Part shown: positions 8,952 through 17,368 of the stretch, piece after piece
Layout of the letters: each line of letters opens with the position of its first letter
Position numbering within the stretch: the stretch's first letter is position 1
Source of the DNA: Paraburkholderia saeva
Lineage (GTDB): Bacteria; Pseudomonadota; Gammaproteobacteria; Burkholderiales; Burkholderiaceae
Length of the DNA: 64,000 nucleotides
Reading direction: 5' to 3'
Assembly (NCBI RefSeq): GCF_907164555.1
Contig: NZ_CAJQZC010000005.1
Location: 62,001-126,000, forward strand
Notes under the pieces: generated by a model
What the model saw: only the letters and a program-made list of their open reading frames with translations
Databases searched by the model: none
Told to the model about the DNA's origin: nothing
Program-made: the position numbers and the translations under genes

Positions 8952-10904
8952 ATGACGGCCACAATTCTGCCGAATGCAAAATCGCAGTTCATCGACAGCA
9001 ATGGTAAGCCATTGGCTGGCGGCACTGTTTATTTTTACATCCCGAACACTTCCACGCCGAAAGCCACATGGCAGGACCCGGCGCAAACGATCCTGAACAC
9101 GCAGCCGATTGTGCTCGACGCTAGCGGTCAGGCGCTGATCTGGGGCTCTGGCGTCTATCGTCAGGTCGTCTTCGACCAGTTCAACAATCTCATCTGGGAT
9201 CAGATCACCGAGGATGCCAACGCTGGCTTGACTGGCAACCTCGTCGACGACATCTTCGTTGCGGGAACGGATTTCACGCCCGGAACCACGACGCAACTGA
9301 CGCTGACCGCTGGCGCTGGTTCGATCACCAACACATGGATTTTCTTCGATGGTACGTATCAAGCTGATCCAACCATCACTTCGCTCAATGGCACGACCCT
9401 GACATTCAACTCGCCGATTCCGGTCGGCGTCACAACAGTTACGGTCAAAATCGGGACGACGGTTACTGTCGGCATTCCTGCCAATGGCTCAGTCACTGAC
9501 GCGACCGTAGCGGCCGGCGCGAACATCGACAGCAGCAAACTGTCATTCCTGCAGGCTGGCGCGGCGGCAGTGCGGCGCACGGTGCAAAGCAAACTGCGCG
9601 ACGTCGTGAGCGTCAAGGACTTCGGCGCGAAGGGTGATGGTGCGACCGACGACACGGCCGCCATGCAGGCCGCGCATACCACCGGCAATCTGATTTACTA
9701 CCCGGCTGGCACGTACAAATTCAGCACGTTGACGATCCCGCTCGGCGGTATTGTCGGCGACGGCCCGAGCAAGACGGTGCTGACCTCGACCGATACGGCC
9801 AATGGCGACACCATTCTGCTGACCGCACAAGGGCAGGTTCCGGTTCCGGGCGGCTATCTCTTCAGAGACTTCCTGCTGATCAGCGCAGCCGGAAAAACGG
9901 CCGGCAATGGCATGAACGTCAATCCGGCGACGTTCGAAAATCAGGGTTCGACGTGGGAAAACGTCTGGTTCTCCGGTCACCCGACCGCGCTGATGTTCTC
10001 CCGGGCGAGCCTCTGGTCGATCATGAATTGCAAGTTCCTTGGCTACACGGTCCAGGGCGTCTACGTCAACAATAATAACGTCGCCGATTCGGGCGATTCC
10101 TCGATCGGTGGCGGCACACACTTCAATACAGGGGCACCGGGCGCGATCGCCGTCTATCAGGCTGCGTCCGGCGGCCTGAAGCTGAACAACTTCAAGATGA
10201 ATGGCGGAGGTTTCGGCTATTTCCTTGGGCTCAATGACAACGGGTCAACTGGCGATCTGATCATCAGCAACGGCTCTATCGAGAACATGACCAGTTCAGC
10301 GATTGGTCTTTCTCGCGCGTCAGGTACACAAAGCTTCCAAAACATCGCCATTTCCGATCTTCAGATGGCGATTGTTGGTAGCGGCATCACGACGGACACA
10401 AATGCTTTCCTCTCGAACGTCACAATAGGCGACGTGGTTATTTCGCTTGCACCGGGTTCGGGCGCGGGCATTCTCCTAAGCGCGGTTTCGAATTTCGCCA
10501 TTGGCGCCACAACGATTATTGGCAATGGCGGTTCGCCTGTCGGTCTGGCATTTGGTGCGGCTTGCGCTAACGGCAAATATGCCCTCCCCACTACAGCCGG
10601 CATTTCTCTTCCGGTATCGAATTCCAGCACATCCGTCTTCCAGTCGGATGGCCTGCAGTCAGGATCGGCGAGCGTAACGACGTCGACCGGCTATGGATCG
10701 AGCTTCCTCGGCACTCAGGCGGTCACGTTCCCGACTCCCTATAAAACCGTTCCCCGTGTTTCATGCAAGCCGAATTCATCGGCAGGGGGCGGCATCGCGG
10801 GATTCGCGTCAGGTGTATCGCTCACCGGTTTCACGCTGAACGCAGTGGGCACGACGAATGGCGGAGCCGCAGCCATGACGTGGGAAGCGACCGGAAACAT
10901 ATAG
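8952..10904 (+). CDS. Tailspike / receptor-binding protein with beta-helix domain
   Basis: 650 residues from the ATG at 8952; an upstream GTG at 8862 would add 30 residues that look like translated leader, so it was not used. The N-terminal ~90 residues (GKPLAGGTVYFYIPNTSTPK, VVFDQFNNLIWDQI) resemble P22-type head-binding domains. Near residue 220 VKDFGAKGDGATDDTAAMQAA begins a pectate-lyase-like right-handed beta-helix, common in spikes that bind and cut O-antigen or capsule. Between the two lies a ~60-residue module also found in the protein encoded at 1684-2208. The specificity of the helix is unknown. Confidence 0.85.
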   Translation: MTATILPNAKSQFIDSNGKPLAGGTVYFYIPNTSTPKATWQDPAQTILNTQPIVLDASGQALIWGSGVYRQVVFDQFNNLIWDQITEDANAGLTGNLVDDIFVAGTDFTPGTTTQLTLTAGAGSITNTWIFFDGTYQADPTITSLNGTTLTFNSPIPVGVTTVTVKIGTTVTVGIPANGSVTDATVAAGANIDSSKLSFLQAGAAAVRRTVQSKLRDVVSVKDFGAKGDGATDDTAAMQAAHTTGNLIYYPAGTYKFSTLTIPLGGIVGDGPSKTVLTSTDTANGDTILLTAQGQVPVPGGYLFRDFLLISAAGKTAGNGMNVNPATFENQGSTWENVWFSGHPTALMFSRASLWSIMNCKFLGYTVQGVYVNNNNVADSGDSSIGGGTHFNTGAPGAIAVYQAASGGLKLNNFKMNGGGFGYFLGLNDNGSTGDLIISNGSIENMTSSAIGLSRASGTQSFQNIAISDLQMAIVGSGITTDTNAFLSNVTIGDVVISLAPGSGAGILLSAVSNFAIGATTIIGNGGSPVGLAFGAACANGKYALPTTAGISLPVSNSSTSVFQSDGLQSGSASVTTSTGYGSSFLGTQAVTFPTPYKTVPRVSCKPNSSAGGGIAGFASGVSLTGFTLNAVGTTNGGAAAMTWEATGNI

Positions 10905-10924
10905 ACCATAGAACGGGAAAAACA

Positions 10925-11113
10925 ATGCACAAGGAAATCGTCGGGGCCAGCACAAACGGGGCTATCAGCGCGACAGGCATCGGCAGCTCGTGGTGGCTTT
11001 GGGTCACTGATCCGAACTCAGCTCATATCGTCACGATTCTCACCGTGGCGCTGATCATCTCGCAGCTGATATGGGGATGGCGGAAGTTCTTCAAGGAGAA
11101 GCGGAATGTCTAA
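10925..11113 (+). CDS. Small holin-like membrane protein
   Basis: 62 residues with one or two hydrophobic stretches (GSSWWLWVT and IVTILTVALIISQLIW) and a basic C-terminus (RKFFKEKRNV), the look of small phage holins. It begins 20 bases after the tailspike and overlaps the endolysin start by 8 bases, which is the usual place for a holin or antiholin. A second holin-like gene follows the endolysin, so one may be holin and the other antiholin or pinholin. Confidence 0.7.
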   Translation: MHKEIVGASTNGAISATGIGSSWWLWVTDPNSAHIVTILTVALIISQLIWGWRKFFKEKRNV

Positions 11114-11588
11114 TTTCGATGATGCCTTCACTGCCTTGATCGGCAATGAGGGCGGCTATTCCGACAATCCGGCCGATCCCGGCGGTGAAACGATGTGGGG
11201 TATCACGGCCCGCGTCGCGCACGGATGGGGCTTTACCGGCGATATGAAAGACCTGTCGCTCGATACCGCGAAGGCGATCGCGAAGAAGTTCTACTGGGAT
11301 CCGTATCAGTGCGATCAGTTCGACCCGCGAATCGGATTTCAGATCTTCGATGCGGCCTATAACGGCGGCCATCCGGCGCAGTGGCTCCAGCAGGCTGCAG
11401 GTGTCACTGCTGACGGGGTGATCGGCTCCATCACGATTGCAGCGGTGCGCGCGGCTGATCCGCTGAAGATCATCATGCGTTTCGATGCGTACCGGCTGCA
11501 ATATCTCGGCAATCTTCCCACCTGGCCCACCTTCGGTCATGGCTGGGCCAACCGCATTGCAAATAACCTGATTCGAGGTGCGTCATGA
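11106..11588 (+). CDS. Endolysin, GH108-type N-acetylmuramidase
   Basis: 160 residues. The N-terminus has the glycosyl hydrolase 108 signature NEGGYSDNPADPGGETMWGIT, with E15 as the likely catalytic acid. A PG_binding_3-like C-terminal half follows (FDAAYNGGHPAQWLQQAAG, DGVIGSITIAAV). The enzyme would cut the glycan chains of peptidoglycan at lysis. No signal peptide is seen, so export depends on a holin. The start overlaps the small upstream holin-like gene and the stop overlaps the next ATG (ATGA). Confidence 0.88.
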   Translation: MSNFDDAFTALIGNEGGYSDNPADPGGETMWGITARVAHGWGFTGDMKDLSLDTAKAIAKKFYWDPYQCDQFDPRIGFQIFDAAYNGGHPAQWLQQAAGVTADGVIGSITIAAVRAADPLKIIMRFDAYRLQYLGNLPTWPTFGHGWANRIANNLIRGAS

Positions 11589-12160
11589 GCGGCTGGACAA
11601 GTGCATTGAACGTCGTCAAGACGCTGGCACCGACGATTGGCACTGCGTTGGGCGGCCCACTAGTAGGCGGGGCAATCATGGCGCTCGAAAGCGTCTTCGG
11701 GATCACAGCGAAACCGGATGCATCTACTGACGATCGGCAGGCCGATCTCGCCGCGGCGATCAGCGGCGCGACTCCAGAGCAACTCGCCGCAATGCGAAAG
11801 GCAGATCAGGATTATGCCGTCGCGATGGCAACCGCAGGCTTCAAGGATACCGAGACGCTGGCGAGTCTGACGGTTCAGGACCGGGTGAGCGCTCGCGATA
11901 TGCAGGTCAGCACCAAGAGCATGATGGCGCCCATTCTCGCGAGCTTGATCATCGGCGGCAGTCTGTTCGCAGCGGGCGCGATCCTGATGGGGAAGGTCAG
12001 CTATGCCAACACTACCGAAGCGACGATGGTCGGCACCGTTATGGGCTACCTGTTCAGCGAAGCGAAGGCCGTCCTGTCGTTCTACTTCGGTTCGACCAGC
12101 GATACGGGACAGGTGAACGACCTGTTGGCGAAATCCACTCCGCCAGGAGGGCAGCAATGA
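11585..12160 (+). CDS. Holin-like protein of the GTA 3TM type
   Basis: 191 residues. An N-terminal Gly/Ala-rich stretch (TIGTALGGPLVGGAIMALESVFG), a helical middle with repeated Ala/Gln/Asp, and two C-terminal hydrophobic segments (ILASLIIGGSLFAAGAILMG and TMVGTVMGYLFSEAKAVLSFYFG) match the three-helix holin family found in gene-transfer agents and many phages. It follows the endolysin with an ATGA overlap. Known members help to release particles by permeabilising the inner membrane. Confidence 0.7.
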   Translation: MSGWTSALNVVKTLAPTIGTALGGPLVGGAIMALESVFGITAKPDASTDDRQADLAAAISGATPEQLAAMRKADQDYAVAMATAGFKDTETLASLTVQDRVSARDMQVSTKSMMAPILASLIIGGSLFAAGAILMGKVSYANTTEATMVGTVMGYLFSEAKAVLSFYFGSTSDTGQVNDLLAKSTPPGGQQ

Positions 12161-12381
12161 AACAGTACCTCTGGAATTTCCTGATCCTGCTCGACGAGTT
12201 CGGCAATACGCTGACTGGCGGCGATCCGGGCGAAACGATTTCCAGCCGGGCCGGCAAAGCCATGAACGAGGGAAAGACGTGGGGCTGCGTGCTGTGTCGT
12301 TTCCTCAATCTCTTCCAGAAGAACCACTGCCAGTTGTCGATCGATGCGGCAGAGGGAAAACGCGCTGTCATCAAGGACTGA
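12157..12381 (+). CDS. Conserved small phage protein of the lysis region
   Basis: 74 residues beginning with KQYLWNFLILLDEFGNTLTGGD and carrying cysteines in WGCVLCRFLNLF and NHCQLSI. Similar short proteins are common beside lysis genes of Burkholderia phages, with no assigned role. The N-terminal hydrophobic helix and the location suggest an accessory lysis or membrane role. Its ATG overlaps the stop of the preceding holin-like gene. Confidence 0.6.
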   Translation: MKQYLWNFLILLDEFGNTLTGGDPGETISSRAGKAMNEGKTWGCVLCRFLNLFQKNHCQLSIDAAEGKRAVIKD

Positions 12382-12383
12382 AA

Positions 12384-13070
12384 ATGAAACGACTTCTCTC
12401 TATCGCGCTGCTCGCGCTTTCCTCGATCGCTTTTGGCGCGACGCTCAATCCGATCCAGTTGCTCAATCCCGCAGGCTCGACGTCCGGGCAGGCAATCGTC
12501 TCGACTGGCGCATCGTCGGCGCCGGCATGGGGCGGCATTGCTGTTTCCTCGTTGACCGGACTTGGGACTGGCGTCGGAACGGCTCTAGGCGCTACGGTCA
12601 CTGGCTCGGGCGGTATCGTGCTGGGGACGGCGCCGACGATCACGACGCCGAATATCACAGGCGTGGCGACGAACAGCAATGCGGCGGCCGGCAGCGTCGG
12701 GGAGTTTGTGACGGCGACCGGCACGGCCGTACCTCTGACTGGCAGCGTAGCCGCCACGATCACGAGCATCAGTTTGACTGCGGGGGATTGGGACGTATCG
12801 GGAAACATTTACTATACGCCGGCAGGAACTACTGTGGTTTCGCAAACCGCCGGGGGCATCAATACAACGGCAGCCACGTTACCGGCAATTCCTTTTTATA
12901 CGCTAAGCCCTTCTGTGAATAATGTGGCGGGAAATGCGCCGTCTGCCGTGACGCCTACCACGCGCATAAGCATTGCATCTACGACGACCGTTTATCTGGT
13001 CGGATTCGCTGCATTCTCGGTCAGTACCTGTACCGCTACCGGATACATAGCGGCCAGACGCCGACGGTAG
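12384..13070 (+). CDS. Secreted phage protein, Ser/Thr/Gly-rich
   Basis: 228 residues from the ATG at 12384, chosen because it opens with a clear Sec signal peptide (KRLLSIALLALSSIAFGA) directly after the upstream gene. The mature part is Gly/Thr/Ser-rich with repeats such as LGTGVGTALGATVTGSGG and PTITTPNITGVATNS, then a beta-rich C-terminus that ends in RRRR. Phage proteins of this style resemble fibre or virion-associated stalk sequences; the signal peptide suggests export to the periplasm or surface. No enzymatic motif is visible. Confidence 0.6.
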   Translation: MKRLLSIALLALSSIAFGATLNPIQLLNPAGSTSGQAIVSTGASSAPAWGGIAVSSLTGLGTGVGTALGATVTGSGGIVLGTAPTITTPNITGVATNSNAAAGSVGEFVTATGTAVPLTGSVAATITSISLTAGDWDVSGNIYYTPAGTTVVSQTAGGINTTAATLPAIPFYTLSPSVNNVAGNAPSAVTPTTRISIASTTTVYLVGFAAFSVSTCTATGYIAARRRR

Positions 13071-13107
13071 CGCTATACTCCGGCGACCGAGATAACTCAA
13101 ATAAATC

Positions 13108-14931
13108 ATGGTCGCTTGGTCATTGCCGTATCTTTTGAATCCCGCCGCGCTGCTTCCGTATTTTTCGAATCCCACAGCGCTCATCGCCTTGATCGTCAAA
13201 CTGGCCGCCGTCACGATGCTGTCGACGGTGGCAAGTCGAAGGATCCCGGATCGTCTTTCCGTATGGCTGCATACGTGGCTTGCGGTTCAGATCGCTCAGA
13301 CCGTTCTCATCATGATCCTGTCATTATTCGGGGCGCTGTCAAAGCACGCGATCTGGAGTTACCTCCTGTCGCTGTTCGGGCTCGGGGTAGTCGGCGATTT
13401 CACGCGCCGCATCCGGTTCAAGTGGCCCGCACCCTCGACCGTGCTTATCGCTGTCGTGCTCGCGATCCCGCTGATCCTGTGGGCTATACGCTGCATGTTG
13501 CTGTTCGATTTCTCGCTTGACGCGCAGACCTACGGCAGTGTGCGCATTGGCCTATGGATGAACTATCGATCCGTGTTCGTGCATATGCCGACACTCATGG
13601 TCAACATCTTCGCCAGTGAATGGAACGGCGAACTGAATGCCCTGGTGTACGCGCTTTCGACGAACACGCTGCAGGGCGCATTGATGGGTAATGCCGAGAT
13701 TCTAGTCGTCGCGACGCTCGCTTCGATGTGGGCATCTCGACAGTTCGGCGCCGGCCAGTTTGGTTCTGCGATGGCCGGCCTGCTGATGGCAACGTCGCCT
13801 GCGTTTCTCGGGCTCGCCGCGGTGACCAAGGGCGACCTGCTGTCCTGCGTTGGCGTCATCATGGCGATCGGCATGATTCAGCGCCGCACGGTCCTATCGC
13901 TGAGTGTAGCGGCCGTGTGGTTCGCACTGGCAGCAGGCGCGAAAATATCCGTGCTTCCGGGCGCGGCGATTGTGATGGTGGTCATGGTGACGTGGAAGCT
14001 TCGCACACGCCGGGCAGCCGCATTTATGGCGCTGTCTCTCGTGCCCGCTGCGATCCTTCTCGCACGTTACATCGCCAACTTCTTTATGTTCGGTCACCCT
14101 TTTGCGCGGGTCAGCACCGAGGCGCCGGATCCGGGCATCAATACGTTGCTTATGAATATCTCCATTATCGGCGAGCGGTCCGTTGGCTTTTTCTTCTTCC
14201 CTCCGAACAGCGGTGTACTGCTCAGCTCGTCGCTCACCGCGGGCCTCGGCGTCGCCGGGTGGCTGTCTGTGGTGGGGTTGCTTTCGGGCCGTCTAACGTT
14301 GACAGGACGGCAGATGGCCGTCGTGCTACTCAGCATCGTCTCGATCATCGCAGCGGCCTATGTCATCCCGGCACGGGTGTGGGGCTTCCGCTATTTCCTG
14401 CCCTTCGTGAGCATTCTCGCGATCGTTGGCCTTGTCGCCCTGGCGGATGCGCTTTTATGTCTGCCGCTCCCCGCTCGGGTGCTGGCGTGTCTGGTCGTGG
14501 CCAGTGCGGCGGCTTTCGACTTCTACATGTGCTTTACGCCGGGCGACTTGAACGCGCCTGACAGGTTCGAATATGCTCTGGACAGAGCGATTACCTATGA
14601 ACCGCTGGACAGGATGATGCAGAATTTCCCGGGTATCGCAGCCGAGGTCGCACCGCTTAAGCTCGACCTCGATTCGAAGACGCCAAAGACCATCGGGATA
14701 TTCAACGAGATCAACAGACCGATTGTCATCTTCGAGGGCGCATCGGCGCAGAACAGGCTCTATCTGGCGGACAGTTATCGCGGGCTGGCGGATGTCGCCG
14801 AACGTCGGCATCCGGATTTGCTGGTCATTGCGAAGCGGTACCCGACCGATCGATGTCCGTTTGAGATACCGGGCTATCGGTGGATCGCCGAGGGTGCGAC
14901 GTACGATATCGCTATCAGAAATCCGGTCTGA
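13108..14931 (+). CDS. Polytopic GT-C-like membrane protein, probable lysogenic-conversion glycosyltransferase
   Basis: 607 residues with about 11-13 hydrophobic segments and a soluble C-terminus of ~120 residues. Just after the early membrane helices a loop carries FSLDAQTYGSVRIGLWMNY, with D138 in the position of the acidic residue that GT-C glycosyltransferases use; an EW motif (ASEWNGELNAL) follows, as in related polytopic transferases. GT-C enzymes use lipid-linked sugars on the outer face of the inner membrane. The gene is the last one before the attachment site, the usual place for serotype-conversion genes. No gtrA or gtrB partner is present, so the donor may be supplied by the host. 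Substrate and reaction are inferred. Confidence 0.6.
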   Translation: MVAWSLPYLLNPAALLPYFSNPTALIALIVKLAAVTMLSTVASRRIPDRLSVWLHTWLAVQIAQTVLIMILSLFGALSKHAIWSYLLSLFGLGVVGDFTRRIRFKWPAPSTVLIAVVLAIPLILWAIRCMLLFDFSLDAQTYGSVRIGLWMNYRSVFVHMPTLMVNIFASEWNGELNALVYALSTNTLQGALMGNAEILVVATLASMWASRQFGAGQFGSAMAGLLMATSPAFLGLAAVTKGDLLSCVGVIMAIGMIQRRTVLSLSVAAVWFALAAGAKISVLPGAAIVMVVMVTWKLRTRRAAAFMALSLVPAAILLARYIANFFMFGHPFARVSTEAPDPGINTLLMNISIIGERSVGFFFFPPNSGVLLSSSLTAGLGVAGWLSVVGLLSGRLTLTGRQMAVVLLSIVSIIAAAYVIPARVWGFRYFLPFVSILAIVGLVALADALLCLPLPARVLACLVVASAAAFDFYMCFTPGDLNAPDRFEYALDRAITYEPLDRMMQNFPGIAAEVAPLKLDLDSKTPKTIGIFNEINRPIVIFEGASAQNRLYLADSYRGLADVAERRHPDLLVIAKRYPTDRCPFEIPGYRWIAEGATYDIAIRNPV

Positions 14932-14934
14932 CGA

Positions 14935-15072
14935 TTATCTCTGCGCGGTCGGGCAAGGAACCGCAACCGTGCTGATGCACTGACTGTCATGGGGCAATTT
15001 CAAGGCGACGCAGAAGAGCGCGATGTAGATGGCGATTCCGATTGCTGCGGCGGCGACCTTGAGCTGTTTCAT
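14935..15072 (-). CDS. Small single-pass membrane protein
   Basis: A 45-residue frame reading leftwards from the prophage end, starting KQLKVAAAAIGIAIYIALFC and ending with a short Cys-containing tail. A strong GGAGAG ribosome binding site lies 5 bases before the ATG, which is the main support. One transmembrane helix is predicted by eye, with a short outer segment. It is convergent with the large membrane protein gene (3 bases between stops). It could be expressed from the lysogen; the role is unknown. Confidence 0.6.
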   Translation of the reverse strand: MKQLKVAAAAIGIAIYIALFCVALKLPHDSQCISTVAVPCPTAQR

Positions 15073-15192
15073 GGGTCTCTCCGGTTTACGGGTGGGATAT
15101 TACAACAGGGGCGACGGCCGTCCCGAAAACTACCCCTCCTGGAATGACAGGTTTCTGCCAGCACGGCGCGTGAGAGCCTTTGTATACGGTCT

Positions 15193-15227
15193 GTTTGGCG
15201 GGGTTCGAATCCCCGTCTCTCCGCCAG
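15193..15227 (+). other. tRNA-Ser 3'-end fragment, prophage/satellite junction (att site)
   Basis: A complete T-arm (stem CGGGG, loop TTCGAAT, stem CCCCG), then TCTCTCC, discriminator G and CCA. The 3' acceptor half would pair with GGAGAGA, and discriminator G fits a serine tRNA. The 90 bases upstream cannot form the rest of a tRNA, so this is a fragment duplicated by integration. Its last 15 bases (15213-15227) recur at 25526-25540. Confidence 0.8.
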
Positions 15228-15271
15228 GCCCTCATTCCGCAGTGCCCCGCCAGTCAAGGCGGACACCCCTG

Positions 15272-15304
15272 AAACCCGCACCAGTCAAGGCTGTGCGGGT
15301 TTTT
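15272..15304 (+). terminator. Rho-independent terminator
   Basis: Ten-pair stem AAACCCGCAC / GTGCGGGTTT with an 11-base loop and a run of T's. It lies between the tRNA fragment and the integrase promoter and would stop transcription coming from the prophage. Confidence 0.85.
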
Positions 15305-15310
15305 CGCTTT

Positions 15311-15361
15311 CTATCATCTACTATCACGTTCTGGCATATAATACCCCTCAGATTGTGGGCT
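15311..15361 (+). promoter_or_regulatory. Integrase promoter region with arm-type-like repeats
   Basis: A perfect -10 hexamer TATAAT lies at 15337-15342; no good -35 is seen. CTATCAT-N3-CTATC (15311-15325) and AGATTGTGGGCT (15350-15361) both recur at the other end of the element (25365-25379 and 25451-25462). Such end-specific repeats flanking the core are what arm-type binding sites for integrase or accessory proteins look like. The role is inferred. Confidence 0.45.
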
Positions 15362-15389
15362 GAATTGGATCGGCCCGAGGGGGCACAAA

Positions 15390-16637
15390 ATGGCAGGCGG
15401 CAGACTCACGGATTACAAGATTCAGACGGCGAAGGCCGGTCGTCACGGCGATGGCCGCAACCTGTATCTCCAGGTGCGCGGGCCGATGGCGAAGTCCTGG
15501 ATTTTCCGATATCGCGATGCAGCCGGATTCGACCGGGCCGTGGGGCTCGGGCCGTGGCCGGTCGTCAGTCTCGAAGAGGCCCGCGCCGCTGCGCTCGAAA
15601 TCGCCCGGATGCGCCGGGAAGGGCGCGATCCGCTGGCTGAAAAGCTCGCGCGCAATGCCCGGCTCGAAGTGATTCACGCGATTACGTTTCGCGACGCAGC
15701 GGCGAAGGTCATCACCATGCGGGCGGCAGAATGGAAAAGCCCGAAACACAAACAGCAATGGGAAAACACGCTCACGACCTATGTCTATCCGCGCCTGGGT
15801 GACGTCGACGTGAAGCTGATCGATTCAAATCACGTTGTTGACGTGCTCGCGCCGATCTGGACAACCAAGATCGAAACCGCTTCCCGACTGCGCGAGCGGA
15901 TCGCCGCTGTGCTTGCGTGGTGCGCGGCGAAGGGCTTCCGCGAAGGCGCGAATCCGGCGGACATGGAGCGCCTGAAGAACCTGCTGCCAAGCCAGAAGAA
16001 GGTGAAGGAAAGTGACCCCTCCAAACAGGTTCAGCATCATGCGGCGCTTGCCTATACGGGCATGCACGACTTTATGGCGCGGGTACGCGAACGGCCCGCA
16101 ACGGCTGCGCGCTGTCTTGAACTCTGCGTGCTGACCGGTGCGCGTACCGCGAACGCCATCGGAATGAGATGGGATCACGTCGACCTCGATCACGCGGTCT
16201 GGAAAATTCCCGCTGCCGAAATGAAGATTTCCGGCAATGGAGAACATGCGGTGCCGCTATCGCGCCAGGTCGTCACTCTTTTGAAAGCGCAGCAAGGCCG
16301 GGACAAAACGTATGTGTTTCCATCGCAGACGCCCGAAAAGCCACTATCGAACATGGCGATGCTGCAACTCATTGACCGGATGGGGCACAAGGGTGAGGTG
16401 ACGGCGCACGGCTTCCGAAGCACGTTGACCGATTGGGCGCGCGAAGAAACCACGCATGAACCGGATACGGTCCGTCTGCAACTCGCCCATGCGATCGATT
16501 CGAAGGTCGACGCGGCCTACCGGCGCGGGGACCTGTATCGCAAGCGTGCGGCGCTAATGCAGGATTGGGCAGACTACATCGATACCGAACCTCCCCAGGC
16601 TGTGGTGACGCCCATCCACGCGAAGCGGGGCGCATGA
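15390..16637 (+). CDS. int: P4-type tyrosine integrase
   Basis: 415 residues. The N-terminal ~95 residues are the DUF4102-like arm-binding domain (TDYKIQTAKAG...NLYLQVRG). The catalytic domain shows R252 (LTGARTANAIGMRW), K279 in AEMKI, H340-x-x-R343 (AHGFRST), H367 (LQLAH) and the nucleophile Y377 (VDAAYRRG). It would recombine the element at the tRNA-Ser 3' end, next to which it lies. All active-site residues are present, so it should be functional. The stop overlaps the ATG of the next gene (ATGA), so integration and the downstream gene are coupled. Confidence 0.95.
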   Translation: MAGGRLTDYKIQTAKAGRHGDGRNLYLQVRGPMAKSWIFRYRDAAGFDRAVGLGPWPVVSLEEARAAALEIARMRREGRDPLAEKLARNARLEVIHAITFRDAAAKVITMRAAEWKSPKHKQQWENTLTTYVYPRLGDVDVKLIDSNHVVDVLAPIWTTKIETASRLRERIAAVLAWCAAKGFREGANPADMERLKNLLPSQKKVKESDPSKQVQHHAALAYTGMHDFMARVRERPATAARCLELCVLTGARTANAIGMRWDHVDLDHAVWKIPAAEMKISGNGEHAVPLSRQVVTLLKAQQGRDKTYVFPSQTPEKPLSNMAMLQLIDRMGHKGEVTAHGFRSTLTDWAREETTHEPDTVRLQLAHAIDSKVDAAYRRGDLYRKRAALMQDWADYIDTEPPQAVVTPIHAKRGA

Positions 16638-17257
16638 TGGCACACCCGGAAAAAGGCTTCCCGCTGACCTTTCTGGGCGTCGAGTGCCAAAGCATTGGCG
16701 AACTGCAACGCGTGCTGGAACTGCATCGTGATGCTGTCGACGGCATGCCGCCGCCTGGATTCGAACTTACGGGCATATCGCCTGGAATGTTTGAACTGGT
16801 CCGCTATCTGCGCGCCGCACCGGCGCAAGCCGCGATTGCTGGTGATCCGCAAGCCGTCCAACTGGCGCAACGGCTCGCCAATGAAGTCGAACAGGCACTC
16901 GCGCACTACGCGCAAACAGCCGGACAGGTGATGGAACAGCGGGAAGCGGTTGCCGAAGTGGGCGCGCACCGCAAACGATCCTCAAAGGGCGGACATGCGC
17001 CGAAGCTGACGCAGGAACAGATTGATGAAGGCGGGCGGTTGTGGCACAGATGGCAACGCTCGATCAATCTATATGCCAGTCTCGAAGAATTTTATGCAGC
17101 GCTGGCGGCGGTAAAAATCACGCGACGCCGGGAGACCGCGCTTAAGCTGGCGCTCCGTTATGCCGCCGTGGAAACCACGAAACCCTGGCGAAAACGTTTT
17201 GGAGAAAGGCTTACGGCGAAAGGATGGCTCGCCGTGAAAGCGACCTGGAAAGACTGA
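16634..17257 (+). CDS. Satellite protein of unknown function
   Basis: 207 residues from the ATG that overlaps the integrase stop; a second ATG follows one codon later. The first half is helical (SIGELQRVLELHRDAVDGMPPP, AVQLAQRLANEVEQALAHYAQ), a basic linker RKRSSKGG follows, and the C-terminal ~90 residues (TQEQIDEGGRLWHRWQRSINLYASLEEFY) are helical and basic. The basic C-terminus could bind DNA. I do not recognise a family. Coupling to int is suggestive of a role in control of integration or excision. Confidence 0.7.
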   Translation: MMAHPEKGFPLTFLGVECQSIGELQRVLELHRDAVDGMPPPGFELTGISPGMFELVRYLRAAPAQAAIAGDPQAVQLAQRLANEVEQALAHYAQTAGQVMEQREAVAEVGAHRKRSSKGGHAPKLTQEQIDEGGRLWHRWQRSINLYASLEEFYAALAAVKITRRRETALKLALRYAAVETTKPWRKRFGERLTAKGWLAVKATWKD

Positions 17258-17319
17258 CCGCCAAGCCGCTTGGCGGTATATCGGTTTCCGGTGTTCGGAT
17301 ACCGGCAAGCCGCTTGCCG
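17257..17319. promoter_or_regulatory. Paired palindromes, candidate operators
   Basis: Two near-identical palindromes share the core CAAGCCGCTTG: 17257-17277 (ACCGCCAAG-CCG-CTTGGCGGT) and 17303-17319 (CGGCAAG-CCG-CTTGCCG), with centres 44 bases apart. They lie upstream of the AlpA-like gene. The first could also act as a weak terminator for the upstream gene, but a repeated core argues for protein binding. Confidence 0.5.
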
Positions 17320-17368
17320 TCCGTTGTTTTCATCGTTTGCATGAACTTCAATCTCCCATATCAACCTT

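Larger units (their letters stand above)
1..15227. mobile_element. Right part of a P22-like podoviral prophage
   Basis: Gene order follows P22: gp4-like, gp10-like, small structural proteins, three ejection proteins and a tailspike, then lysis and a putative conversion gene. All clear phage genes read rightwards. The integrase, repressor, terminase, portal and coat genes expected for such a phage are not in the window and should lie to the left. The right boundary is set at the tRNA-Ser 3' fragment that ends at 15227, after which a different integrase starts. The family assignment rests on recognised protein signatures; the boundary is inferred. Confidence 0.85.

Noticed and set aside
15140..15227. 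Complete tRNA-Ser gene
   Set aside because: Only the T-arm and acceptor 3' half are present. The upstream bases do not give a GGAGAGA 5' end, D-arm or anticodon arm.
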